A DNA stretch of 64,000 nucleotides from assembly GCA_963715785.1 (NCBI GenBank), contig OY970276.1:3348001-3412000 (forward strand). The letters are read 5' to 3'. A program made the translations under genes and the position numbers. The notes under the pieces are model-generated. The model did not search any database. It was not told the origin of the DNA and saw nothing but the letters and a program-made list of their open reading frames with translations. Shown here one piece after another: positions 55,331 through 64,000 of the stretch (within the stretch, counting starts at the first letter, position 1; each line of letters opens with the position of its first letter). This stretch comes from LD21 sp963715785. GTDB lineage: Bacteria; Bacteroidota; Bacteroidia; Bacteroidales; VadinHA17.

Positions 55331-56497
55331 TCAGTCTTTTTGTGTTTTGCGCTTTAGATCCAAAGCCTGTTGTAAAGGTAATATATTGTTGTCTTTTACA
55401 GCTATAACAAATGCATCGGGATAAAGTGTTTCAATCTTTTTTCTGTAATTTACTGCATCAGAATAATCTGTGAAGCTTCCGGCTGCATATTTATACCTAT
55501 CCGGTGCGCCTATTTCTGTTATATCGTTCAATCCTTTGAAGTTATCTGGTTTTATTTCAGTTTTTGATGCGGAGGAAGCCACCTGAACCATAAAGTGGAT
55601 CCCGCCTTGTCCGTGAGCTATATCGTTTAAAGTATCAGATTTCACCGTTGTTTCCTGATTTTTGTCCCAGGAGATGCCGCTCTTGCTGTCAATCTCATTA
55701 AGATAATCCCTGCAGGCTCTGTATATTGACGAGGCAAGATAATCCTGACCCTCCCTGGAGTTAAGGTATTTCTCTTCAGTAGGGTTCGTAATAAAGCCTG
55801 TTTCAACCAGTACGCTTGGCATTTTGGTGTTGTATAGCACCCAGAACCCTGCTTGCTTGACGTCGCGGTCATTTCTGTTAACCCGTTCCCTGAATTGTTT
55901 CTGGATTTTTGTTGCAAGATCCGTGCTTTGTTCCTGGAAAACCTTTTGTGTTAACGAAAACATAATATATGACTCTGATGATTTCGGATCAAATCCCTCG
56001 TATTTTGTAGAGTAATCATCCTCAAGAAGCATAACGGCATTTTCATTCATTGCAACCTCAAGATTCGCCTGGTCTTTCGCCAGACCCATGATCCAGGTCT
56101 CTGCGCCCATTACCTTCCTGGAATTCGTAGAGTTGGTGTGAATGGAAATAAAGAGATCAGCATTTGCCTTATTCGCTATTCTTGGCCTGTCCCTGAGCTC
56201 CACAGTCGAGTCGTCTTTCCTGGTGTAAATGACAGTTACATTCTTGATATTCTGTTTAATGTATTCTCCGGTTTTAAGAGCAATTGCCAGGTTTATATCC
56301 TTTTCCTTGCTTATTGCTCCCAACGCGCCAGGGTCCTTTCCGCCATGACCGGGATCTATGACTATTATGCGGTTTTTCTCGTTTTTAGTTACATTTGCTG
56401 AAGAGGAAAGAATTGGATTAGCGATAAACAGGAAAAACAATATTACACAGCATATATTAAAGGTATGATCTTTGCCGTTTTTAATTCCTGTACTCAT
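55331..56497 (-). CDS. N-acetylmuramoyl-L-alanine amidase with C-terminal SPOR-like domain
   Basis: A 388-residue exported amidase_3 enzyme that cleaves the MurNAc-L-Ala bond. Signal-like segment ICCVILFFLFIANPILSSSA. Catalytic domain about 43-265: VIDPGHGGKDPGALG with a zinc His and the SKEKDINLAIAL Glu, SIHTN with the second His, and VLVETGFITNPTE with the catalytic Glu. The C-terminal part (about 297-388, FMVQVASSASK ... YKYAAGSFTDYSDAVNY) resembles a SPOR domain that binds denuded glycan at division sites. Cotranscribed with the MlaD-family gene and divergent from lptD. Confidence 0.94.
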   Translation of the reverse strand: MSTGIKNGKDHTFNICCVILFFLFIANPILSSSANVTKNEKNRIIVIDPGHGGKDPGALGAISKEKDINLAIALKTGEYIKQNIKNVTVIYTRKDDSTVELRDRPRIANKANADLFISIHTNSTNSRKVMGAETWIMGLAKDQANLEVAMNENAVMLLEDDYSTKYEGFDPKSSESYIMFSLTQKVFQEQSTDLATKIQKQFRERVNRNDRDVKQAGFWVLYNTKMPSVLVETGFITNPTEEKYLNSREGQDYLASSIYRACRDYLNEIDSKSGISWDKNQETTVKSDTLNDIAHGQGGIHFMVQVASSASKTEIKPDNFKGLNDITEIGAPDRYKYAAGSFTDYSDAVNYRKKIETLYPDAFVIAVKDNNILPLQQALDLKRKTQKD

Positions 56498-56518
56498 TTT
56501 TCGTTATTGTTTTTTAAT

Positions 56519-56526
56519 TAGTTTTG
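56519..56526 (+). promoter_or_regulatory. TAnnTTTG -7 element upstream of lptD
   Basis: TAGTTTTG at 56519-56526 predicts a transcript start near 56532. This excludes a TTG start at 56524 and favours translation from about 56575. Confidence 0.45.
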
Positions 56527-56574
56527 CGCAGGCATCCCTGTTTACACAAAAACTGTACAAAAATAGCATTTAAG

Positions 56575-59268
56575 TTGTATTTTTTTAAAGAAAAGCGGTT
56601 AGTAATATTGTTCCTTTTTTTGGTCCAATCTTTTTCTCTGTATTCGCAGGAAGGCAAAATGATTTCAGATAGCCTGGTAATAAAGAAGGACACTATATCT
56701 GCCGACACGGGTGCCATTAAATTAAGGAAGCCGTCTATAAGTGCCGTTGATTCAAAAATAACTTATAAAGCCGCACAAGTAATTAAAAGAGATATAATTA
56801 ACAAGAAATTTATCCTTATCAAGGATGCTGTAATAAATTACGGAGACCTGGAGATCAAAGCTGATTCGATTGTCATTAATATGAATACGAATATATTGTT
56901 TGCGGCCGGGAGAAGTGATACCACCGGAAAGATCATCGGTAAGCCGGCTTTTAAAGAAGGAAGCAATGCCTTTGAATCGGATGAACTTACCTACAATTTC
57001 AAGACCCGCAAAGCTTTGATTAAGAATATTGTAACAAAACAGGATGCCGGATTGTTACACAGTGCCTTCACCAAACTACTGGAGGATGGTACATCAAATA
57101 TTTCACATAGCACCTATTCGACATGCGATGCTGACACTCCGCATTTTTATATCAATCTGCCAAAGGCAAGGGTGTATCCGGGTAAGAAAATAGTATCAGG
57201 GCCGGGTAATCTAGTGCTTGAAGGTATCCCTCTGCCGCTGGTCATCCCATTCGGCTTTTTCCCAATACAGACAAAGAGGGCAGCTTCCGGCTTGATCATC
57301 CCACGTTACGGGGAGGAGAGGGTGCGCGGTTTTTCACTCACCGACGGCGGCTATTATTTTGCCATCAGTGATTATTTTGATCTGAGGCTTACTGGGAAGC
57401 ATTTATGCCAACGGATCGTGGCTGGGAACTGCACAGACCGATTATAAGAGGCTATATAAATACAGTGGCAACTTTTCATTCAGCTATGCAGATAATAAGG
57501 CCGGCCACCAGGGGCTGTCTGACTTCTCCGAGAGTAAGAACTATCATCTGGGATGGACATTTACACAGGATGCAAAAGCCTCTCCCGGTTCAAGGTTTTC
57601 TGCAAGCGTAAATATGAGCTCAAGCGGATATGACCAGAATAACAGTTATAATGTAAGCGATCATATCACGACACAACAGACAGTCGAGTGTGAGTTATAG
57701 CAAATCATGGGACGGAACACCTTTCAATTTCTCAATTAGTGCCAATCATAGTCAGAATGTGAGGGATAAGTCGGTTAACCTGGACTTGCCAAAGGCAAGC
57801 TTTCAACATGAACAGAATCTATCCGTTTAAATCAAAGAACAGTACCGGAACATCAAAATGGTATGAGGAGATTCAGCTTTCATATACGTGCATCACTTGA
57901 TAATCAGATAGCTACAAAAGACAGTCTTCTTTTTACTTCCTCCAGTATGGAAGCATATGAGAAACGGGTTTAAACAGGATATACCGTTAAGCTTTCAGAT
58001 CCGTCCTTTCAAAAATTTTTCAATTTCACCATCGTTGACCTATTCAGGGGTATTATATACTCAGAAGATTGTAAAAACCTTTGATCCCGATTATAAAGAT
58101 CCTGCTTTAAATATCATACGGCCGGCAGTAGTGAATGATACCCTGCATGGTTTCTTTTACGGACAGGCTGTCAATCCTACAATTAGCGCAAGTTTCAACC
58201 CTCAGTTATTCGGACTTTATGATTTTACAGGTAAAAGTCCTAATTCAAGGCTTCAGGCAATCCGTCATGTGATCAAACCATCAATAGGCTTTAGTTTTAC
58301 TCCAAGCGTCGGAGGTCTTGCTTCACGTAATATGTACAGACAGGTACAGACAGATACTTTAGGTACCAGCATCTTCTTATTCAATTTATGATGGCAATAT
58401 CTATGGAACACCTTCACTTCAGAGCAAAAGCGGAAACGTTTCGTTCAACCTTGTTAATATTCTGGAAGCCAAGGTTTTTGAAAAGAATGATACAACAGGA
58501 AAACCGAAAAAGATAAAGCTGATTGATAATTTCAGCATCAGTACATCATATAATATTTTTGCTGATAAGTTCAGGTGGGCTCCAGTGTCGATGCAGTTAA
58601 GAACCACCCTGATGAATAATATAAATATTTCGGCAAATAGCAGTTTTACCCTTTATGCTTCCGATAGTACAGGCGCGCTCATAAATAAATTCTTACTTGT
58701 TCAGGACCATAAGCTCATGAGACTGACAAGTTTTGGCACCGGTGTTGATTTCAGCCTGAGCGACCTGTTTAAGAAAAATAAAGAAAAAGGAAAGGGAGGT
58801 GCAATTCAGAATACCACTTCGGGCTATGGGAATCTCGGATCACTTTCAAATTCAGGGGATATAGAAGATCAGAGCCAGAAACAGGAGCCGCCGCCGGGCG
58901 CTGCCGGACAGAAAGATGCATATGGCTATCCTGTTTTCAATATGCCATGGACCCTCAGGATGCATTATTCTCTTAATTACAATCCCCTTGCTGTAAAAAC
59001 ACCTATTGATCAGAAGCTTTCATTTGACGGAAGCGTAACTATTACAAAGAAAATGTCAGCTACTTTTTCAAGCGGCTATGATTTCAATGCAAAAGAGATT
59101 ACTTATACCACAGTTGGAATCAACCGGGATCTCCATTGCTGGACCATGAGTGTTAACTGGGTTCCGATAGGTACCACGCAGGGCTGGAACTTTCTGATCA
59201 AAGTCAAAGCTGCAGTTCTGGGTGATCTGAAATACGAGCGGAGAAAAGATTTCCACGATTCGTATTAA
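56575..59268 (+). pseudogene. lptD: LptD-like outer-membrane LPS-assembly protein, frameshifted
   Basis: An organic-solvent-tolerance/LptD-type protein. A TTG at 56575 gives YFFKEKRLVILFLFLVQSFS, a signal peptide ending in YSQ. The N-terminal OstA domain follows (AAQVIKRDIINKKFILIKDA, ADSIVINMNTNILFAAG, ESDELTYNFKTRKALIKNIV), then the barrel domain with alternating aromatic beta strands to the end (KVKAAVLGDLKYERRKDFHD). Frames break near 57400, 57690, 57830, 57890, 57960 and 58375; repaired, they give a continuous protein of about 900 residues. LptD is normally essential, so I suspect sequence errors. The divergent amidase and MlaD genes make this an envelope-biogenesis locus. Confidence 0.85.
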
Positions 59269-59365
59269 ATCGGGTTCACCGGTTTAATACCGCAAAAACG
59301 CCCATTTTTGGGTGTATCAACGAATAATTCATTACGAACGATTCATTACAATACATATAAAAAAG

Positions 59366-59395
59366 TAGAGACGCCCAACTTGGGCGTCTCTCAAT
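59366..59395 (-). terminator. Terminator of the rpsF-rpsR-rplI operon
   Basis: GAGACGCCC (59369-59377) and GGGCGTCTC (59383-59391) form a perfect 9-bp stem with a 5-base loop. Read on the minus strand it is followed by TACTTTTTTA. It may also serve lptD from the other side. Confidence 0.75.
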
Positions 59396-59420
59396 AATTA
59401 AATATTTTCTATAAAATATT

Positions 59421-59867
59421 CTATTCTCCCTGGATCTCAAATTCAACCTCAACTTTCACATCCCTGTGAAGTTTGATAATTGCTTTGTAGTTTCCGACTT
59501 CCTTGATCTGATCTTCAGGAAGAGTGATATTTTTGCGGTCAATATCAAATCCTTTTTCTTTCAGTGATTCGGCAATTTGTATAGTATTTACCGAACCAAA
59601 TATTTTCCCTGAGGTGCTGGTTTTCGCACCAACAACAATTTTAAGGCCTGCCATTTTTCCGGCCATTTCCTGTGCAGCAATCTTTATCTTCTCTTCCTTA
59701 TGGGCTCTCTGTCTGAGATTTTCAGTATGCATTTTTTTTGCTGAAGATGTTGCAGCAATGGCAAAACCTCTTGGGATCAGAAAATTTCTGCCGTATCCGG
59801 CTTTAACATTTACTAAATCGTCTTTCTGTCCAAGTTTATTGACGTCCTGTATTAATATAATTTCCAT
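59421..59867 (-). CDS. rplI: 50S ribosomal protein L9
   Basis: A 148-residue two-domain protein. N-terminal signature MEIILIQDVNKLGQKDDLVN and KAGYGRNFLIPRGFA; a long central helix; C-terminal GKIFGSVNTIQIAESL. Last gene of the rpsF-rpsR-rplI operon. Confidence 0.98.
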   Translation of the reverse strand: MEIILIQDVNKLGQKDDLVNVKAGYGRNFLIPRGFAIAATSSAKKMHTENLRQRAHKEEKIKIAAQEMAGKMAGLKIVVGAKTSTSGKIFGSVNTIQIAESLKEKGFDIDRKNITLPEDQIKEVGNYKAIIKLHRDVKVEVEFEIQGE

Positions 59868-59879
59868 ATTGTGTCCTCC

Positions 59880-60149
59880 TTATTTTAAAAGGTCAGTAAC
59901 ATAAGGAAGAAGAGCAATGTGCCTGGCTCTTTTAACGGCTTTTGCCACTTTCCTCTGATATTTAAGTGAAGTACCTGTAATTCTGCGTGGCAGAATCTTA
60001 CCCTGGTCATTCAGAAATTTCTTAAGAAATTCCGGATCTTTATAATCAATATAACGGATCCTGTTTTTCTTGAATCTGCAGTATTTCTTTTTCTTGATCT
60101 CAACGGTTGGTGGAGTCAAATATCTGATTTCCGATTCGTTCTGTGCCAT
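59880..60149 (-). CDS. rpsR: 30S ribosomal protein S18
   Basis: An 89-residue protein with KKKYCRFKKNRIRYIDYKDP and the core ILPRRITGTSLKYQRKVAKA, partner of S6. Three bases after the rpsF stop and 12 bases before rplI. Confidence 0.98.
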   Translation of the reverse strand: MAQNESEIRYLTPPTVEIKKKKYCRFKKNRIRYIDYKDPEFLKKFLNDQGKILPRRITGTSLKYQRKVAKAVKRARHIALLPYVTDLLK

Positions 60150-60152
60150 ATT

Positions 60153-60506
60153 TTATTCCTCCTTCGTTTTACCTGATTCTTTCTGTTTTCTCTTCTTCTC
60201 TGCATATTCGACGGCAAATTTTTCCATCCTGAATGTTAAAAACCTGATTATCCTTTCATCTCTGCGATATTGGACTTCAAGTTTTTCAATTAGATCGCCT
60301 GTGCCTTTAAATTCAACCAGGTAATAAAAGCCTGTTGACTTTTTCTGGATTGGATAGGCCAGTTTTTTCAAACCCCAGTTCTCTTCATGAACGATCTCAC
60401 CGCTGTTGTCGGTGATGACCTTCTTGAATTTCTGTACCGCTTCCTTCATCTGGTTCTCAGATAAAACGGGAGTTGCAATGAAAACGGTTTCGTACTGATT
60501 CAACAT
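60153..60506 (-). CDS. rpsF: 30S ribosomal protein S6
   Basis: A 117-residue protein (NQYETVFIATPVLSENQMKE, ENWGLKKLAYPIQKKSTGFY). Charged Lys/Glu-rich C-terminal tail. First gene of the operon; the promoter is at 60545-60574. Confidence 0.98.
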   Translation of the reverse strand: MLNQYETVFIATPVLSENQMKEAVQKFKKVITDNSGEIVHEENWGLKKLAYPIQKKSTGFYYLVEFKGTGDLIEKLEVQYRRDERIIRFLTFRMEKFAVEYAEKKRKQKESGKTKEE

Positions 60507-60544
60507 AGTAATTAATTGTTTATTAGTTATATGATTTTGGCTCG

Positions 60545-60574
60545 CAAAAGTACAACTATTTTGTTTTATTCAAA
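60545..60574 (-). promoter_or_regulatory. Promoter TTTG-N18-TACTTTTG of the rpsF operon
   Basis: On the minus strand TTTG (60574-60571), 18-base spacer, TACTTTTG (60552-60545), 38 bases upstream of the rpsF ATG. Confidence 0.65.
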
Positions 60575-60612
60575 AATTATATGATGAAAAATTCGATTTC
60601 CCCTGAATTTTG

Positions 60613-60729
60613 AAATCCTTTAACCGCAAAGGACACAAAGTATTCACAAAGTACGCAAAGTAAAACCATACAGTTCAGCCTTTGCGATCTTTGTCTTAGT
60701 TCTTTGTGATCTTTGCGGTTAATGGATTT
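60613..60729. repeat. Long imperfect inverted repeat of the CCGCAAAG family
   Basis: Left arm 60613-60660 (AAATCCTTTAACCGCAAAGG, then ACACAAAG, CACAAAG and CGCAAAG units) and right arm 60679-60729 (CCTTTGCGATCTTTGTC ... GATCTTTGCGGTTAATGGAT) are inverted copies with a short loop. Each arm resembles the single-arm copies at 2929 and 4858. It sits between the rpsF promoter and dnaX. Confidence 0.8.
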
Positions 60730-60779
60730 GGATTTATTTTTCCTTTCTTCTTTTTACTTTTTCCTTTTGCCTTTTTAAC

Positions 60780-60787
60780 TATATTTG
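60780..60787 (+). promoter_or_regulatory. TAnnTTTG -7 element upstream of dnaX
   Basis: TATATTTG, 37 bases before the dnaX ATG. No -33 TTG at standard spacing. Confidence 0.5.
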
Positions 60788-60824
60788 TCTATCCCGATAT
60801 TTGAAAAACAAGAGTAAGTAATTT

Positions 60825-62585
60825 ATGGAAAACTTCATTGTTTCAGCAAGGAAATACCGGCCAGCCAGTTTTGAAATGGTTATTGGTCAGGATTCTATAA
60901 CAAATACGCTGAAAAGTGCAATTAAAAATAACCACCTGGCTCAGGCTTATCTTTTTTGCGGACCAAGAGGTGTGGGAAAAACAACCTGCGCAAGGATCTT
61001 TGCGAAAACAATCAATTGCAGCAACCTGGGTGACAATCCTGAAGCATGTGATGAATGTGAATCCTGCTTGTCTTTCAATTCATTGAGGTCATTTAATATT
61101 CATGAGCTTGATGCTGCATCAAATAATAAGGTTGAAGATATAAGATCTCTTAACGACCAGGTCAGGATACCTCCACAGATCGGAAAGTACAGTATCTATA
61201 TAATCGATGAGGTTCATATGCTTTCTTCATCTGCCTTCAATGCTTTTCTTAAAACACTTGAAGAACCACCTTCTCATGCTATTTTTATTCTGGCTACTAC
61301 AGAAAAGCATAAAATAATCCCAACAATTCTATCACGTTGCCAGATCTTCGATTTTAACAGGATCAGAATTGAGGATATTGTCAGCCGCCTGATGTTTGTT
61401 GCAAAAAATGAAGGTATAAATGCTGCCGAAGAAGCACTTCATATTATTGGCCAGAAAGCTGACGGAGCTTTGCGTGATGCTCTGTCAATTTTTGATCAGA
61501 TCGTCAGTCTGAGCGGAAAAACAATCACTTATAAGGATGTTATTGATAATCTTAATGTTCTCGATTATGAGTATTATTTCAAATGCATCGATGCTGCTCT
61601 GATAGGTGATGTATCAACTGTTCTATTAACCTTTAATGAAGTGCTTGGAAAAGGGATTTGACGGTCATAATTTTATTTCCGGACTTAACAGTCATCTTCG
61701 CGATCTTCTGGTGAGTAAGGATGAGTCAACTCTGCGGCTTCTTGAAGCAACACCTGCCATTAAAAAAAGATATCTGAGCACAGACCGACAACATGTCCTG
61801 TTGATTTTCTTTTCAAAGCTCTGGAGATTGGAAATAATTGTGATCTTACTTATAAAAGCAGCAAGAATCCACGTTTGCATATTGAACTTTCTCTTATCAG
61901 GCTTTGCAGGTTAATGACTGAAGCTGAAGAGCCGTCTGAAAAAAAAAAGTCTGATACCCGTAGATATGAAGAAAACAGGAAGAAGATCTTCCGCTTCCTT
62001 CAAAATCAGAGATTATCCGTCAGGCTGATCAATCATCCTGAAAAAAGTTATTCACGACATGAAGAGATTTCAGGCAGACATGATCCTGTAATTGAAAAAC
62101 CATCAAAAGCATTCTCTATAAAGGAAATCATTTCTGAGGATATTAAACCAGCAGGAAACAGACTGAAAAAACATCTGTTCTGCAATGAGCCGGAAGTCAC
62201 ATATGAAGACCAAAGGAAGAGTTCACACCTGAAGCCTTTGAAACAGCCTGGCTGGAATTTACAGATCAGCTTAAAGGTGAAGGTACCCGAATTGTAAGTA
62301 TGTTTAAAACAATAAGACCTGAATTGGAAAATGATCAGACAATAAAGATCCATCTTAACAATGCTGCCCAAAAAGATACTTTCATACTTAAATTATAAAC
62401 CAAAACTTATCAGCTTTCTTGAAAATAAGTTTATTCTGTCAGGAGTTAGATATTGAAACAACTAGTGGATCTTTCGGAAACAAGCTGAAATTTTGTATTC
62501 TGATGAACAGAAACTTAATTATCTTATCAATAAATATCCGATTCTCAAGGAAATGAAAAAAACATTTAACCTTGATATTACATAA
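60825..62585 (+). pseudogene. dnaX: DNA polymerase III subunit gamma/tau, frameshifted
   Basis: The clamp-loader ATPase. The first 278 codons are intact: RKYRPASFEMVIGQDSITN, Walker A CGPRGVGKTTCARIF, zinc-binding cysteines in NPEACDECESC, Walker B YIIDEVHMLSSSAFNAFLKT, sensor ILATTEKHKIIPTILSRCQ. After 61655 the frame changes repeatedly: EKGFDGHNFISGLNSHLRDL, then HIELSLIRLCRLM, then the tau tail FETAWLEFTDQLKGEGTRIV, and finally MKKTFNLDIT with stop 62583-62585. At least five indels. dnaX is essential, so these should be checked as errors. A programmed-frameshift explanation does not fit so many sites. Confidence 0.9.
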
Positions 62586-62732
62586 AATGATGCTTGATAA
62601 TCAGTTTATTTGGGTAAAGAAAGAAAATCACAGGTAATATGTAAACTCGGTATATTTACTCGCAGCAGCCTTTATAAAATAAAACTATCGAATTGAAAAG
62701 GAAAGCTTGAAATATCCGACGGTAATGATTAT

Positions 62733-64000
62733 TTGAAATTTCTGACAAAAGAAAAGGATATTTCTGATCAGATTATTAACCATTCAAGGTCAATGATAAC
62801 GATCATTAACCGTGATTATATTTATGAGAAAGTTAATTCCACCTTTTGCAATGCCCATCAGGTGGTTATTGATACAATTCTGGGAAAATCTCTTGAGGAT
62901 GTTTGGGGACATGATACTTTTCAGAATGCGATCAAGCGCAATGTTGATTTCTGCTTTTCAGGGAAAACAGTACAGTATGAAGCCACATTTTTTACACCCG
63001 CATCAGGGAAAAGACATTTTGAAGTGGTTTTCAGACCACTTTCAGTTGAACCCGGAAAGATTACTCATCTGCTTGCAGAAACTTTTGATATTGATGATCT
63101 GAAAACCACAAAGCTGGCTGTTAAGGAAAAAGAGGAAGAACTTCGGAAATTTGAATCGAATCTTCCTATCGGTTTTCTCAGATGCGATCCTGACGGAAAG
63201 ATATTACATGCCAATGAAGCTTTTCTGCAGATTGCCGATTGTCACGATGAAAAGCTCTTACCCGTATTGAATCTAAAAAGCTTTTATCTTGAAGAAGAGA
63301 CTTTTTGATCTTCAGTTTGAACAGCTTACGGAAAGCCATACAAAAAATTTTGGAAGGGTCACTCTGAAAAACTGCTATGGAAAGGAAATACCTTGCCGGA
63401 TAAGCGGCTTTCTGGCTGTGAACCGTTCAGGCGTTCCTGCATATATTGATTTTGCAGTTGAAGATTGCTCGCGTGAACTGATGCTTGAAAACAGTCTGCT
63501 TCAGGCTCAGAAACTTGAAACAATCGGATCTCTTGCAGGAGGAATTGCTCATGATTTCAATAATATACTGGCAACAATCTCAGGTTATTCCGAAATGCTT
63601 CATGAAGATCTTCCTAAAAACTCCGATCTGTCAGATAAAGTCAGCAAGATTCAGAGTGCAGTTAAAAAAGCTCAATCTATTACAAACCAAATACTTACAT
63701 TTAGCCGGCATGTTGAACAGGAGAAGGTTCTGATAAATGTGTCGGAAGTTACTTAAAGAGACTATTGGCTTCATAAAATCTTCGGTTCCGTCCAATATTG
63801 TTCTTAAAGAGCAGGATCCCCAAGATGAATGCGAATGTTCTTGCTGATCCGACTCAGTTATTCAGGGTCTTCCTAAACCTGATGACAAATGCAATTCAGG
63901 CAATGGAAGAGAATGGAGGAACCCTGTCGGTAAGTATTGAAGTGGTTAAAAAGGAGTTTGTTCAGCATGAACTGAATAAGGATATTGTTGCAGATGAGTA
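62733..64000 (+). pseudogene. PAS-domain sensor histidine kinase, frameshifted and cut by window edge
   Basis: A two-component sensor. Two PAS-like domains: SRSMITIINRDYIYEKVN ... HLLAETFDIDDLK, then NLPIGFLRCDPDGKILHANE. Next comes the HisKA H-box GGIAHDFNNILATISGYSEM with the phospho-accepting His, and near the right edge, in another frame, an N-box-like NLMTNAIQAMEENGG. Breaks occur near 63300, 63750 and 63825. The true start is unclear: TTG 62733 is the first in-frame start-like codon, but in-frame sequence continues a few codons upstream. The H-box type is that of large hybrid kinases; whether a receiver domain follows lies outside the window. Confidence 0.8.

Noticed and set aside
56524..56574. 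Upstream TTG start for lptD
   Set aside because: It falls inside the -7 promoter element and precedes the predicted signal peptide by too much.
61636..61661. Programmed ribosomal frameshift in dnaX (gamma/tau)
   Set aside because: AAAAGGG is weakly slippery, but four or more further frame changes follow within 900 bp and neighbouring genes are equally broken; indel error explains all of them.

Overview
The window reads as a chromosome segment from a member of the Bacteroidota, probably class Bacteroidia. The support is: TAnnTTTG-type -7 promoter elements, some with a TTG -33 element 18-21 bases upstream; few strong Shine-Dalgarno sequences; short Cys-lipobox signal peptides; and gene neighbourhoods characteristic of this phylum. 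These neighbourhoods are dapB-lepB, TPR/ribH divergent from recF/DUF721, ndk-DHH phosphoesterase-FKBP lipoproteins, LptD divergent from amidase-MlaD, and rpsF-rpsR-rplI. No phage, plasmid, CRISPR or classical IS transposase is visible. Most of the window is housekeeping.

Layout. 1-5.0 kb: M28-type peptidase fragment, rocD, trmD, a YkgJ-like Cys-cluster protein and a secreted YtcJ-like amidohydrolase. 5.0-7.2 kb: dapB-lepB ending in a strong terminator. 7.2-7.6 kb: a gene-free, GC-rich palindromic region. 7.6-10.9 kb: the thrS-infC-rpmI-rplT operon, with infC apparently starting at ATA. 11-16.3 kb: PKD lipoprotein, a broken SGNH hydrolase, a frameshifted amino-acid permease, aspartokinase with an attenuator-like leader, and a DUF6146-like protein. 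16.4-17.1 kb: three tRNA-Leu genes in a 227-bp tandem duplication. 17.2-23.4 kb: a cell-wall sugar salvage cluster (GH3/NagZ-serine hydrolase fusion, NagX-like acyltransferase, AmgK-like kinase, MurU-like nucleotidyltransferase). 23.5-24.9 kb: trkH. 25.1-27.5 kb: carboxy(nor)spermidine dehydrogenase and decarboxylase.

27.6-35.0 kb: an SDR, a DMT transporter, mnmA, a RecB/AddA-type helicase-nuclease and a radical SAM protein, all frameshifted. They are followed by an intact AddB-type PD-(D/E)XK protein. 38-42.7 kb: ribH, TPR protein, recF, DUF721 protein and a transglutaminase-like protein. 43.0-43.6 kb: a DUF559 endonuclease-like gene bracketed by 33-bp G/C-run inverted repeats, the best candidate here for a small mobile or self-propagating unit. 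43.8-48.2 kb: ndk, DHH phosphoesterase, two FKBP lipoproteins, an RsmI-like methylase, an MBL hydrolase and a small lipoprotein. 48.6-54.1 kb: a glycosidase-like/FGE-sulfatase fusion, galK and dnaA. 54.4-59.3 kb: MlaD-family protein, amidase and LptD. 59.4-60.5 kb: rplI-rpsR-rpsF. 60.8-64 kb: dnaX and a PAS histidine kinase, both frameshifted.

Frameshifts are strongly clustered (about 11.8-12.9, 27.6-35.0, 57.4-58.4 and 61.6-64 kb). They hit genes that should be indispensable (dnaX, mnmA, lptD) while long genes nearby are perfectly open. I read them as mostly assembly or sequencing indels rather than real decay. Reconstructed gene extents are given so that a reader can treat those genes as probably functional in the organism.
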